From the NCBI RefSeq assembly GCF_003852405.1, contig NZ_QAJM01000019.1:124001-188000 (forward strand): DNA of 64,000 nucleotides. Direction: 5' to 3'. The DNA comes from Pseudomonas sp. KBW05. Lineage in GTDB: Bacteria; Pseudomonadota; Gammaproteobacteria; Pseudomonadales; Pseudomonadaceae. This document shows positions 26,534 to 37,966 of this stretch, piece after piece. Within the stretch, counting starts at the first letter, position 1. The number at the start of each line of letters is the position of its first letter. The position numbers and the translations under genes were made by a program. Under the pieces are notes generated by a model. The model was not told where the DNA came from. It worked only from the letters and a program-made list of their open reading frames with translations, and made no database searches.

Positions 26534-26783
26534 GGCGCGGATTCAAGGAAAAGCCTTACAGAACGGAGATTTAGGAGCGTAAAGGGAGGAGAAACGAGAG
26601 TTTGGCGATGTTTTTGACCCAACAAGCACAAACAGCTCAAAGAGCTATGGCTCGAAGTTAAAGTAATTTATTAAGAGTAAGATTTTTTTGGTATTACGAA
26701 GATGCATCTGCCAATGATTCGGCAGGGAGGGATTCTTGCGTTACTACCGGGTTTCTGCCCGAGATTCGGACAGAAGGAAAAAA
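26534..26783. other. AT-rich intergenic region between Pmra and rnpB
   Basis: No coding sequence seen in these 250 bases. The region is AT-rich compared with its surroundings. It holds two small inverted repeats: CTGCC-aatgatt-GGCAG near 26710-26730 and TTCTG...CAGAA near 26752-26776. The latter lies just past the rnpB 3' end and may be its processing or termination structure, but no T-run follows it on the minus strand. Confidence 0.5.
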
Positions 26784-27138
26784 GGTGGAGAGTCGATCTG
26801 TAAGCCGGGTTCTGTCTTGAACAGTCATTCGTCTACGATGGCCATCACTGGACACCTTTAGCAACCTACCCGGTCCCAGCGCGGGCCACGCCTTGGGACC
26901 CTATTTGGTCTTGCTCCAAGTGGGGTTTACCTAGCCACGAACTGTTGCCAGTCGTGCGGTGCGCTCTTACCGCACCTTTTCACCCTTACCGGCACCGAAG
27001 TGCTTAGGCGGTTATTTTCTGTGGCACTTTCCGTAGGCTCACGCCTCCCAGGCATTACCTGGCACTTCGCCCTATGGAGCCCGGACTTTCCTCCCCCCCC
27101 TAATTTTCATAGAGGGCAGCGACTGTCCAATCGACTCT
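26784..27138 (-). ncRNA. rnpB: RNase P RNA (bacterial class A)
   Basis: Catalytic RNA that matures tRNA 5' ends. On the minus strand it begins AGAGTCGATTGGACAGTCGC. It then has the conserved GGAGGAAAGTCCGGGCTCC block, the ACAGAAAATAACCGCC segment, GGTAAGGGTGAAAAGGTGCGGTAAGAG (given here by its position near 26970-27000) and the 3' portion AGACAGAACCCGGCTTACAG, closing with GATCGACTCTCC, which pairs with the 5' end. The length of about 355 nt fits class A. The exact 3' end is uncertain by a few bases. Confidence 0.96.
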
Positions 27139-27147
27139 CCGCCGCGC

Positions 27148-27176
27148 AGGTTAACGGCACGGCGGACTTAGGACAA
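27148..27176 (-). promoter_or_regulatory. putative rnpB promoter
   Basis: Minus-strand TTGTCC and TAACCT separated by 17 bases, ending about 9 bases before the RNase P RNA 5' end. The -10 match is modest; position supports it. Confidence 0.5.
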
Positions 27177-27234
27177 GTAATAAAAGTTCAGAATTGCCAT
27201 CACGTTCAGACGAAATACAGCTTTCGCCCCTGAA

Positions 27235-28107
27235 CTATTCGCCTTTCTGTTTATCCAGCGCCACTTGATACAACACGTTCTTGCGCAGACCGGTAATTTC
27301 CGCAGCCAATGCAGCGGCACGCTTGAGGGGCATCTCCTTGAGCAACACGTCGAGGATGCGCATGGCTTCGCTGCCCACGGCATCTTCGCTCTCCGGCGCC
27401 GTCCAGCCCGCGACCAGCACCACACACTCGCCGCGCTGCTGGTTGCTGTCACCCTCGACAAAGGCGCGCAGCTCTTCCAGAGGCAGGCCCTTGAGGGTTT
27501 CAAAGGTCTTGGTCAGCTCGCGGGCCAGCAGCGCCAGGCGCTCGCCGCCGAATACCAACTCCATATCCTGCAGGCATTCAAGGATGCGATGGGGCGCCTC
27601 ATAGAAGATCAACGTGCGCGGCTCCTCCTTTACCGCCTCAAGGCGCGCACGCCGCCCCACCGCCTTGGCCGGCAGGAAACCTTCGAAAATAAAGCGGTCC
27701 GACGGCAGGCCCGCTGCAGACAATGCAGCAATCAGCGCGCACGCCCCCGGAACAGGCACTACATTGATACCAGCGGCCCGCGCCTGGCGCACCAGGTGAT
27801 AACCCGGGTCCGAGATCAACGGCGTGCCCGCATCGGAGATCAGTGCCACATCGTCACCGGCCAGCAGGCGCACGATAAAACGGCTGCCTTCTTCACGCTC
27901 GTTGTGCTCGTGACAGGCCGCTAGTGGCGTGCTGATACCAAAGTGCTGCATCAAGCGTTGGGAGTGCCGCGTGTCTTCCGCCGCGATCAATTTAACGTCA
28001 CGCAACACTTTCAGCGCCCGGGCACTGATGTCGTCCAGGTTGCCAATGGGCGTCGCCACGACAAAAAGCGAGCCTGCAGTGGAATTCAAAGGACCTGGAG
28101 CAGTCAA
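27235..28107 (-). CDS. rsmI: 16S rRNA 2'-O-ribose C1402 methyltransferase RsmI
   Basis: SAM-dependent methyltransferase that 2'-O-methylates C1402, the same nucleotide that RsmH modifies. The tetrapyrrole methylase fold is recognisable from LFVVATPIGNLDDISARAL, AAEDTRHSQRLMQHF, ISDAGTPLISDPGYHLV and PVPGACALIAALSAAGLP. I prefer the TTG at 28107 (LTAPGPLNSTAG, 290 residues) because GAGGTG lies 6 bases upstream; an ATG at 28140 would add 11 residues with a weak ribosome site. It is divergent from lpoA. Confidence 0.95.
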   Translation of the reverse strand: MTAPGPLNSTAGSLFVVATPIGNLDDISARALKVLRDVKLIAAEDTRHSQRLMQHFGISTPLAACHEHNEREEGSRFIVRLLAGDDVALISDAGTPLISDPGYHLVRQARAAGINVVPVPGACALIAALSAAGLPSDRFIFEGFLPAKAVGRRARLEAVKEEPRTLIFYEAPHRILECLQDMELVFGGERLALLARELTKTFETLKGLPLEELRAFVEGDSNQQRGECVVLVAGWTAPESEDAVGSEAMRILDVLLKEMPLKRAAALAAEITGLRKNVLYQVALDKQKGE

Positions 28108-28316
28108 AACGCACACCTCGATGGTTGGCAAAAGTCGCATTGTAGCGCGTAGACGCCTGGAAAATATGCCATCAGGGTCGATGCCTTTTCAGCCACGGAC
28201 GGTCACCCGCAACATTTGCACGACCTAATTCGACGGTTTCACGCCAGTAACATCGCGCCTGGGCCAGTGCTTGGGTACAATTCCACGCTAATTTGATCGG
28301 TATCAGGAACACTTAC

Positions 28317-30127
28317 ATGATCGCTTGCCTGCGGCTGCTCTCCGCCCTCTGCCTCGCTGCCCTCCTGGCGGCCTGCGCCAGCTCGCCCTCGTCCAGCCTT
28401 GGCGACCTTCCACGGACCCCGGACGCCAGTATCGAGCAATTGCTCGAACAGGCCACCACCGCCAAGACGCCAGAAAAGGCCGCATTGCTGCGCCTGAGTG
28501 CGGCAGACATGGCCTACAAGCAGAACAACCCTGGCCGCTCGTCGCAGATTCTTGCGCAAGTGCCCCTGGATGTCCTCAAGCCCGCCGCGCAAGTCTTTGC
28601 CAGCACCCTGGCCGCCGAACTGGCCATGGCGCGCAACCAGCCCAAGGCCGCGCTGACAGCGCTGAGCCATCCCAGCCTGCTCAGCCTGAAGGACCTGCCG
28701 ACCGAGCAGCAGCTGCGCACCGGCAGCGTGCATGCCCGCGCCTATGAAGCCGATGGCCAGACACTGGCCGCCGCCCGCGAGCGCGTGGCCATGGCCCCGC
28801 TGCTCAGCGGCGATGCCGCCAAAAGCAATCACGAAGCTATCTGGGCCCTGATTGCCGCTGTGCCTGCAGACCAACTGCAAGCCAGCGGTAACCCGACGCT
28901 CGACGGCTGGATCACCCTGGCCCAGGCGGTCAAGGGCGCCGGCACCCTGGAGCAGCAGCAAGCCGCCATCGACACCTGGCGCGCGCAGAACCCAGGCCAT
29001 CCTGCGGCGCTGCAACTGCCGACTCCGCTGATCAAACTCAAGGAACTGGCCAGCCAGCCCCTGACCAAGATCGCCCTGCTGTTGCCGCAGGAAGGTCCGC
29101 TGGCTTCCGTTGGCAAGGCACTGCGTGAAGGCTTCATGGCCGCGCACTACCAGGCTGAGCAAGCCGGGCAGAAGCCACCGGTCATCGAGTTCTTTGACAG
29201 CTCGCGCCTGACCTCCATCGATGACTTCTACGCCAAGGCCCAGGCTGCCGGCGTACAACTGGTAGTCGGCCCGCTGGAAAAACCGCTCGTCAAACAGCTG
29301 AGCGCCCGCCCGCAATTGCCGATCACGACCCTGGCACTGAACTACAGCGAGGCCGACCAGAACCCGGCGCAGCTTTTCCAGTTCGGCCTGGCGGCTGAAG
29401 ACGAAGCTCGCGAAGTCTCGCGCCGCGCCCGCGCCGACGGCCTGCATCGTGCGGCGGCCATGGTGCCGCGTGGAGAATGGGGCGAGCGTGTCTATAAAGC
29501 CTTCCGTCAGGATTGGGAAGCCAATGGCGGCACCGTTGTCGGCGTCGAATACGTCGATCAACCGGTGGCCCTCGCCCAGCAGATCGCCGACCTGTTCCAA
29601 CTGCGCAAAAGCGAAGGCCGCGCCAAGAGCCTGCAAAGCACCGTCGGCACTGACGTTGCTGCACAGCCTTCGCGCCGCCAGGACATCGAATTCATCTTCC
29701 TGGCCGTGACCCCGCAACTGGCCCAGCAGATCAAGCCGACCCTGAACTTCCAGTACGCCGGTGATGTACCGGTGTATGCGACGTCCCACGTGTTCAGCGC
29801 CAGCGGCGACAAGAACCAGTACCTGGACATGACCAACGTGATGTTCTGCGAAACCCCTTGGCTGCTCAACAGCACCGACCCGCTGCGCAATCAGGTTGCC
29901 GCACAGTGGCCACAAGCCAATGGCAGCCTGGGTCGCCTGTACGCGATGGGTGTTGACGCCTATCGCCTGGCGCCGCGCCTGGGCCAGCTCAAGGCATTGC
30001 CGGACACCCGCATTGATGGCCTCTCTGGCAACCTGGGCATCAGCGCCAGCCAGCGCGTTGACCGCCAGATGCCATGGGCCAAGTTCGTCGGCGGCGACAT
30101 CCAGCGCCTGCCCGACACACCGCGCTG

Positions 30128-30128
<1 letters not shown>
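28317..30128 (+). CDS. lpoA: penicillin-binding protein activator LpoA
   Basis: Outer-membrane lipoprotein that activates PBP1a from the periplasm. The 603-residue protein has a lipobox at LLAACASSP (Cys about residue 19), an N-terminal helical TPR-like domain (to about 250) and a C-terminal periplasmic-binding-protein-like domain starting at ITKIALLLPQEGPLASVGKAL minus its first residues. The start at 28317 puts the signal peptide first; an upstream in-frame TTG would bury it. It overlaps yraN by one base. Confidence 0.94.
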
Positions 30129-31763
<1,635 letters not shown>

Positions 31764-31780
31764 TGTAACCAAGCAGCCAC

Positions 31781-31820
31781 AAAAAAGGGCGCCGTGCATT
31801 GACTGCACGGCGCCCTTTTT
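31781..31820. terminator. bidirectional intrinsic terminator
   Basis: AAAAAAGGGCGCCGTGCA-ttgac-TGCACGGCGCCCTTTTT: a 13-pair GC-rich stem with A-run before and T-run after. It serves dolP on the plus strand and the convergent OmpA-type gene on the minus strand. Confidence 0.93.
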
Positions 31821-31832
31821 ATTGGTGCGGCG

Positions 31833-32600
31833 TTATTGGTACTGCGAGTACGGGTTGCCCTGGAACTGGTTGTTCTGTTGCGGCGCCTGGGCGCCTGGCT
31901 GGCCGTACTGCTGGCCTGGGATCGGGCCGAGGTTCACTTCTACGCGACGGTTCTGGGCACGGCCGTTGACGTCAGCGTTGCTGGCAATCGGGTTATCCGG
32001 GCCGGCACCACGCACACTCAGGTTGGCCGAGCTCACACCCTGGGAAGTCAGGTAGTTGGCCACGCTCTGCGCACGGCGCTGGGACAGGTCCATGTTCAAC
32101 TGGCGGCTGCCGGTGCTGTCGGTGTAGCCGACGATCTGGATGGTGTTCTGGTTGAACTGCTTGAGGGAGTTGGCCAGGTTGTTCAGCGGCTGGTAGAAGC
32201 TGCTGGAGATCGCATCCGAGTTGGTGGCAAAGGTGATGTTGCCCGGCATGATCAACTTGATCTGGTCACCCTGGCGCTGCACTTCAACCCCGGTATTGGC
32301 CATGCTTTCACGCAATTTCTTTTCTTGCTGGTCGGCGTAGTAGCCGTAACCCGCAGCACCCGCGCCGGCCACCACGGCACCAATCAGCGCACCCTTGCCA
32401 CGGTTGTTATGGTCGATGGCGGCACCTGCCAATGCACCGGCCAGAGCACCCAGGCCACCATATTTGGCAGTCTTGCTCATGCCGCCGGATTCATTACTTG
32501 CCTGCCCCTGGCTGCTGCCGTCATAAGGGTTAGGCGTAGCGCAGCCGGATAACAGGGCCACGACGGTAGCGACAACAAGCAGACGACGGGAAGTGAACAT
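31833..32600 (-). CDS. OmpA-family lipoprotein (YiaD-like)
   Basis: Outer-membrane lipoprotein of 255 residues with peptidoglycan-binding domain. The start at 32600 (MFTSRRLLVVATVVALLSGCATP) gives a clean signal peptide with lipobox LLSGC. Glycine-zipper segments (GGLGALAGALAGAAID and GALIGAVVAGAGAAGYG) span about 50-90 and may insert in membrane. The OmpA C-terminal domain spans about 105-225, with VGYTDSTGSRQLNMDLSQRRA containing the peptidoglycan-contacting Asp and Arg. The tail is a Q/N/P-rich low-complexity stretch. Single-gene unit. Confidence 0.92.
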   Translation of the reverse strand: MFTSRRLLVVATVVALLSGCATPNPYDGSSQGQASNESGGMSKTAKYGGLGALAGALAGAAIDHNNRGKGALIGAVVAGAGAAGYGYYADQQEKKLRESMANTGVEVQRQGDQIKLIMPGNITFATNSDAISSSFYQPLNNLANSLKQFNQNTIQIVGYTDSTGSRQLNMDLSQRRAQSVANYLTSQGVSSANLSVRGAGPDNPIASNADVNGRAQNRRVEVNLGPIPGQQYGQPGAQAPQQNNQFQGNPYSQYQ

Positions 32601-32832
32601 GAAGGAAGCTCCTACTTTTGCATTCTGTGATGCAGAGGACATTGGCAATGGACCTGTGCCGAGTTTGGAACACGAGAAAGGGTAAAAATTCCATGGGCGG
32701 CAGGCGCCCGCTCTACAACAGGTGGGCACACTAAAACCCTAGCAGACACTAGCTGAACGGGAATTGTCTTTTTCTCTGTAAGTTTCGTCGGACGATTGCC
32801 ACTGGGTATCCGGAAAAATACCCAGGAGCTCC

Positions 32833-33477
32833 TCAAGCCCTGACAAACGGGTTCTCACGCATCTCGTCACCCAGTCGCGTGTCCCGCCCATGCCCGGTCA
32901 CAACCGTCGCGTCTTCGTCCAGGGTATACAAGCGCTGCTTGATCGAGCGCACGATGGTTGCCTGATCCCCGCCCCACAAGTCCGTGCGCCCCACACCGCG
33001 CCGAAACAAGGTGTCCCCGGCAATCAGCAGCTTGGCATCGGCAAACCAGAAGCTCATCGAACCCGGCGTATGCCCCGGGGTATGCAGCGCTACACCACAA
33101 CCGCAGGCCAGCTCCTCATCATCTTCCAGCCAGCGATCCGGCGACGGCACCGGGGTGTAGGGCACGCGAAACATCTGGCACTGCATCTCGAGGTTGTCCC
33201 ACAGGAATTGGTCTTCCTTGTGCAGGTGCAAGGTGGCGCCGGTCTTCTCTTTCAACTGGCCGGAAGCGAGGAAGTGGTCCAGATGGGCGTGGGTATGGAT
33301 GATGCTCACCACCTTGAGGCCCAGCGCATCCAGACGCGCCAGGATCAATTCGTGATTGCCACCCGGATCGACCACGATGGCTTTTTTGGTGATGGGGTCG
33401 CCGATGATGGTGCAGTTGCACTGCAACGGGCCGACGGGGAAGGTTTCGCGGATAAGTGTCGGTGTCACGGTTTCCAT
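32833..33477 (-). CDS. MBL-fold metallo-hydrolase (glyoxalase II-like, YcbL type)
   Basis: Zinc hydrolase of 214 residues. The metal motif HTHAHLDHFLASG (HxHxDH) is intact, further ligands are in ALHTPGHTPGSM and LIAGDTLFRRGVGRTDL, and the C-terminal histidine is in VVTGHGRDT. This arrangement is that of glyoxalase II-type thioesterases and YcbL. The start is ATG at 33477 (METVTPTLIRETF), although the frame extends upstream. The physiological substrate is unknown. It is the only gene between the OmpA lipoprotein and the LuxR regulator. Confidence 0.92.
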   Translation of the reverse strand: METVTPTLIRETFPVGPLQCNCTIIGDPITKKAIVVDPGGNHELILARLDALGLKVVSIIHTHAHLDHFLASGQLKEKTGATLHLHKEDQFLWDNLEMQCQMFRVPYTPVPSPDRWLEDDEELACGCGVALHTPGHTPGSMSFWFADAKLLIAGDTLFRRGVGRTDLWGGDQATIVRSIKQRLYTLDEDATVVTGHGRDTRLGDEMRENPFVRA

Positions 33478-33564
33478 GAACGGTCCTCTAGTGCAAATCA
33501 CATGGAATTTTCGGGCGACTATCGCCGGAATAATTGCACTATTAAACCAGACTGGCCCCACCCT

Positions 33565-36294
33565 TCAGCCAATCAACCGCAACTCCTGCGCCCGCGCCAC
33601 CGCCTGGGTGCGTCGCTCCACACCCAGCTTGCTGTTGATATGGCTCGCGTGGGTCTTGACCGTGTGCAGGGAGATAAACAACCGGTTGCTGATTTCCTGG
33701 TTCGAACAGCCCTCGGCGATCAATTGCAGCACCGCCATCTCCCGCGCGCTCAGGGTTTCCTGCATGGGCAAGGCGTCCGCCACCACGACCGCCGGCAACA
33801 GCGCCAGCAACGCCTGGTTCAATAGGCCGTGGGGGTCTTTGCCCAGATGTTCGCGCATCCACTCGGGATGGTTTTCCAGCAGGCGCTGGAACGGTTGCAG
33901 TGCGCCGCCGGCGCCCGACTCCAGAGCCTGGGCCACGATCAGGCGGGCCTTGGCGTCGTGGCCACTCTCCAGCAGCAACTGCGCCTGCTGGGTCAGGGCC
34001 ATGAGGGCGATCATCTGCCGGCCGCTGTTATGTGCCTGTTGCGCCAGCTCTTCAAGGCGATGCAGGGCAGCAGCGGATTGATGGCGCGTGGCATCCAGCG
34101 CGGCCTGCTGCAAGCCGATATGTTGCGGCAGGTGCGGATGAAACTCCGGCGCGGCCGCGGCGTGTTCGCCGTTGTAGGTTTGCCCCAGCCGGGTCAACCA
34201 GGCATCGGCCAGGTCGGTGCGGCCCTGGGCCAGCCACAGCTCGCATTTGATCAGGGTGATCATCGCCAGGTAGTAGATCGGCGGCACGTCCCAGATATGC
34301 ATCAAGCGCTCGGCTTCGGCCAGCTCGGCGAATGCCTTGGGGAAGTCACCGCGCCGCCCTTCGAAGTTGGCGATCACGCAATGCCCAATGAGTACGCTGA
34401 TATCGCGGCAAGCGCGGGCTTCGGCCAGGCCAGCACGCAAACGCGTGATCCCGGCTTCGGGCTGGCAGCGCATCAGCAACAAGTAGCCTTCGTACAGCGC
34501 CAGGCGTGCACGCACCGCGTACAGCCGCTGCGGCGCAAGGCCCTGCAAGCGTTGCAAGCCCTGGCGGACTTCGTCCAGGGAACGCAGGATTTCGCCACGG
34601 GCCTGTAGGACGCGTGCGCGATCGTAGTGGGCCAAGGCTTCAAACAGTGGATTGCCGACACGTTGCGCCAGCTCCAGGGATTCGCGGTTCAAGCCACGGG
34701 CGCGCCACAGATCGGCATCGACGATGGCCAGGTTGGAGAGCGTCGACAGGCACATCAACCGCTGGCCGTAACGTCGCTGCGGCAGGCTGTCCAGCGCTTC
34801 AGTGCAGTAACGCTGGGTCAGCTCGCGATCACCCCGGCCGCGCGCAATGATCCCGCTCAGCGCCAGCCACTGGGCCAGCATCGATTTTTGCGCAGTGGCC
34901 GACGGCGCCGGCAGGAAGCGGCTGAGGTAGCCGGACAACTCTTCCGCCGCATCCAGTTGGCACGCCAGGCCCAGGGCCCAGCTATAGAGCACGATCAAGC
35001 GCGGTGTGCTGATCAGCAGGCTGTCGGGCAAGTCCATCTTCCAGCGCAGCAGCATGCCGACATTCTGCTCGGCCAGCAGTTGCTCCTCGGACAGGTTCTG
35101 CACCAGGTTGGCCGCCACATCCAGGTGACCGGCGCGCAGCGCCTGCTCCACCGCCTCGTCGATCAAGCCCTGGGCATTGAACCAGCGGCAGGCGCGCAAA
35201 TGCAGGCTGGCGGGCGGCAATACGTTGCTGCTGGCACGACGGGTGCGCAGCAAATCAGAGAACAAATGGTGATAACGGTACCAGTGGCCCTGTTCGTCCA
35301 GCGGCACCAGGAACACTTGGTGGGCTTGCAGGTAGCGCAGGATTTCGGCGCTGTCGTGGGCTTCGCGGACGGCGTCGCATAATTCGCTGCAAAACCGCTC
35401 TTGCGGCGCGGTGTCGTAGAGAAACGCCTGCACTTCCGGGGGCAGGCAGTCGATGACCTCTTCCAGCAGATAGTCACGGATCAGCCCTTCACCACCATGC
35501 AGGCTTTGCGGCAACGCAGCGTCGCTGCCGGCTTCGGAAGCCGCCAGCACCCAGAAGCGCAGGCCAGCCACCCAGCCTTCGCTGCGGCGAATCAGGTTGT
35601 CGAGGGCTTCGCCGCGCAATGAGCTGCTGTGGCGGTCCAGCACGGCCAGGGACTCGGCATGGGTCAGGCGCAAGTCTTGCTCATGCAGCTCCAGCAAGTG
35701 CCGCGACAAACGCAGCCGCGCCAGATGCCAATCGGGACGCTGGCGGCTGGTGACCAATACCACCAGGCCATCGGGCAAATGATTGAGGAAAAATTGCAGG
35801 CAACGGTCGAGTACCGGGCCCTGGGCCAGATGATAGTCATCCAGCACCAGCAACAGCGGCGCGCGGGTGGACAGGTGCACGGTCAACTCATCGAGCAGGC
35901 CATCGAGCCATTCTTCAAAGGCAAACGGTTGATGACGCTGGCGCATCTTCAACAGACCCAGGGATTGGGCGCCGAGTTGCGGGAAATAGTGCTGCAAGCC
36001 GTCGAGCAGGCGTTCCAGGAAACGGCCGGGATCATTGTCTCGTGGGCTCAGGCCCAGCCACAGGCTTTGCCAGTGCGCGGGCAGGCTCTGGCAGAACTCC
36101 ACCGCCAGCGAACTCTTGCCGAACCCCGCCGGCGCGCTGACCAGCAACAGTCGCCCATCCAGCCCGGCAGCCAGCCGTTCACACAGCCGCGGTCGCAGCA
36201 CGTAGCCGTCAGGCAGGGGGGGCCTGTAAAAGCGACCTTCCAGGGTCGGAATCACCGCACTGGCAGGCCCTTGGATTCGGGACAGATCAGTCAT
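33565..36294 (-). CDS. MalT-like ATP-dependent LuxR-family transcriptional activator
   Basis: Large STAND-type regulator of about 909 residues from the ATG at 36294 (MTDLSRIQGP); an ATG at 36327 is an alternative. It has a P-loop at about 52-62 (SAPAGFGKSSL), an NTPase and winged-helix region to about 330, and a TPR/helical sensor region (about 400-840). A C-terminal LuxR HTH starts with LSAREMAVLQLIAEGCSNQEI and ends near the C-terminus. The architecture equals MalT and AlkS. It lies next to the DUF1329-DUF1302-acyl-CoA ligase genes on the same strand; the same neighbourhood (PA3921-PA3924) exists in P. aeruginosa, so it probably activates them in response to a lipid-derived ligand. Confidence 0.9.
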   Translation of the reverse strand: MTDLSRIQGPASAVIPTLEGRFYRPPLPDGYVLRPRLCERLAAGLDGRLLLVSAPAGFGKSSLAVEFCQSLPAHWQSLWLGLSPRDNDPGRFLERLLDGLQHYFPQLGAQSLGLLKMRQRHQPFAFEEWLDGLLDELTVHLSTRAPLLLVLDDYHLAQGPVLDRCLQFFLNHLPDGLVVLVTSRQRPDWHLARLRLSRHLLELHEQDLRLTHAESLAVLDRHSSSLRGEALDNLIRRSEGWVAGLRFWVLAASEAGSDAALPQSLHGGEGLIRDYLLEEVIDCLPPEVQAFLYDTAPQERFCSELCDAVREAHDSAEILRYLQAHQVFLVPLDEQGHWYRYHHLFSDLLRTRRASSNVLPPASLHLRACRWFNAQGLIDEAVEQALRAGHLDVAANLVQNLSEEQLLAEQNVGMLLRWKMDLPDSLLISTPRLIVLYSWALGLACQLDAAEELSGYLSRFLPAPSATAQKSMLAQWLALSGIIARGRGDRELTQRYCTEALDSLPQRRYGQRLMCLSTLSNLAIVDADLWRARGLNRESLELAQRVGNPLFEALAHYDRARVLQARGEILRSLDEVRQGLQRLQGLAPQRLYAVRARLALYEGYLLLMRCQPEAGITRLRAGLAEARACRDISVLIGHCVIANFEGRRGDFPKAFAELAEAERLMHIWDVPPIYYLAMITLIKCELWLAQGRTDLADAWLTRLGQTYNGEHAAAAPEFHPHLPQHIGLQQAALDATRHQSAAALHRLEELAQQAHNSGRQMIALMALTQQAQLLLESGHDAKARLIVAQALESGAGGALQPFQRLLENHPEWMREHLGKDPHGLLNQALLALLPAVVVADALPMQETLSAREMAVLQLIAEGCSNQEISNRLFISLHTVKTHASHINSKLGVERRTQAVARAQELRLIG

Positions 36295-36427
36295 CGCCGG
36301 GCTCTTGTAGAAGGCTATTGTCGGCATTGCAGATGTCCGCAGACTAGCGGTAAAAGCGGCAGGTTTGTAGATCTTTGCAACATTTGCCTGAAAAAGAACT
36401 GCGACAAAAAAATTCGACACAAGCAAA

Positions 36428-36547
36428 TGTGGGAGCTGGCTTGTGTGGGAGAAGACTTGTCCGCGATGCAGGCACTTCGGTTTATCAGAGCTACCGAGGT
36501 GATGCTATCGCAGGCAAGCCAGCTCCCACACAAGCCCAGCTCCCACA
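36428..36547. repeat. composite REPIN copy 3
   Basis: A nested version: TGTGGGAGCTGGCTTGTGTGGGAG at the left and CCAGCTCCCACACAAGCC...CTCCCACA at the right, so each arm carries two TGTGGGAG units. The arms also use the CTGGC/GCCAG variant. It lies between the divergently sensed ends of the LuxR regulator start and the DUF1329 gene stop. Confidence 0.8.
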
Positions 36548-36573
36548 TAGGTGAATTACATCGTTATCGCAGG

Positions 36574-37938
36574 TTAGCGAACACCGTCCTGGCGCAGGGC
36601 CGCTGGGGTGAAGTCGCTGGTGCTGGCCTTGAAGCCGAAGTCATACGCCTGTTTCTCTTCGTTCTTCATACCCAGGGCCAGGTAGCGACCGGATTGCAGG
36701 TCGTAGATGGTTTCCACGGCATACCACGGCACTTGCTTGTCGTAGTAGTTCTCGGCATGGGCTTCCGAAACACGCCACAGCTGGTTGCGACCGTCGTACT
36801 GGTCGATCACCGCAGCCTGCCAGGTATCTTCGTCGATGTAGAAGTCACGCTTGGCGTAGATATGACGCTGGCCTTCCTTCAAGGTGGCGACCACGTGCCA
36901 GACGCGGCGCAGCTCGTAGCGGGCCAGGTCCTGGTTGATGTGGCCGGCCTTGATGATATCGGCATACTTGAGTTTCGGGTCGTCAAGCTTGTAGCTGTTG
37001 GAGGCGATGTACATCTCTTTCTTGCCTTCCAGCTTCCAGTCGTAGCGATCCGGTGCGCCGTTGTACATGTCGAGGTTGTCGGACGTGCGCAGGCCATCGG
37101 CGGCCGTACCCGGGCCGTCATAGGACACTTGCGGGGCCCGGCGCACACGGCGCTGGCCAGCGTTGTAGACCCACGCCGAACGCGGTTCCTTCACCTGGTC
37201 CAGGGTTTCATGCACCAGCAATACGGTACCCGCCAGACGCGCAGGCGCGGTTACTTCCTGCTTGAAGTAGAACAGGATGTTTCCCGGGTTTTTCGGATCG
37301 TAATCCTTCATCTTGTCGCGGAAAACAAACTGGTCCTTGAAGTACACCAGGCTGTAGGAACCGTTCGTTTGCGGAGTAGCCTGGGTTACCAGGCGCGTCA
37401 CACTGCCGCCGCGATAGCGGGTGATGTGGTTCCAGATGACTTCGACGCCGCTTTTCGGAATAGGGAACGGAATGGCGGACTCGAAGTTTTCCAGGCCGTT
37501 GCCGCCGGACACCAGGTTGGTGCTGGTGGCGTTCTTCTTGATCGAGGCAAACACATCAGCCGGCACCGTGGCGCCACGATGGGTCGGGTAGACCGGGATC
37601 TTGTAGGTGTCTGGGTAACGCTTGAACATCGCGTACTGGCCAGGGGACAAGTTGTCCTTGTACTGATCGACGTTCTGCGCGGTGATGACGAACTTGGGCT
37701 GCTCGTTGGCGTAAGGGTTGGCCAGGAAACCACGGGCGTCAACGGCGCCCGCGTTGGTCGCCAACGGCTGCCAGGCGGTGATGGTGCCCGCAGCGTTGGC
37801 GCCGCGCTCAGCGCCCATCGGGGTCAGGGTTGTGTCGAGCTTGGCGGCCTCGCTCGCCGAGACTGCCGCCATGACGTTGCTCGCCAGGATCGACAGCCCA
37901 AGCACACCCACGTGCAACAGACTTTTAGTTATTTTCAT
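36574..37938 (-). CDS. DUF1329 family exported protein
   Basis: Predicted periplasmic or outer-membrane-associated protein of 454 residues with a signal peptide (MKITKSLLHVGVLGLSILASNVMA before AVSASEAAKL, cleavage about 24). DUF1329 proteins have a LolA/LppX-like fold that binds lipids. Typical segments seen are LTPMGAERGANAAGTI near the N-terminus and AYDFGFKASTSDFTPAALR at the end. It starts 28 bases after the DUF1302 gene, so the two are co-transcribed, and the pair is conserved across pseudomonads beside a fatty acyl-CoA ligase. A role in moving or processing lipidic or ester substrates is inferred. Confidence 0.88.
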   Translation of the reverse strand: MKITKSLLHVGVLGLSILASNVMAAVSASEAAKLDTTLTPMGAERGANAAGTITAWQPLATNAGAVDARGFLANPYANEQPKFVITAQNVDQYKDNLSPGQYAMFKRYPDTYKIPVYPTHRGATVPADVFASIKKNATSTNLVSGGNGLENFESAIPFPIPKSGVEVIWNHITRYRGGSVTRLVTQATPQTNGSYSLVYFKDQFVFRDKMKDYDPKNPGNILFYFKQEVTAPARLAGTVLLVHETLDQVKEPRSAWVYNAGQRRVRRAPQVSYDGPGTAADGLRTSDNLDMYNGAPDRYDWKLEGKKEMYIASNSYKLDDPKLKYADIIKAGHINQDLARYELRRVWHVVATLKEGQRHIYAKRDFYIDEDTWQAAVIDQYDGRNQLWRVSEAHAENYYDKQVPWYAVETIYDLQSGRYLALGMKNEEKQAYDFGFKASTSDFTPAALRQDGVR

Positions 37939-37966
37939 GTTCTGGTTCTTCCTGAAATACGGTCGC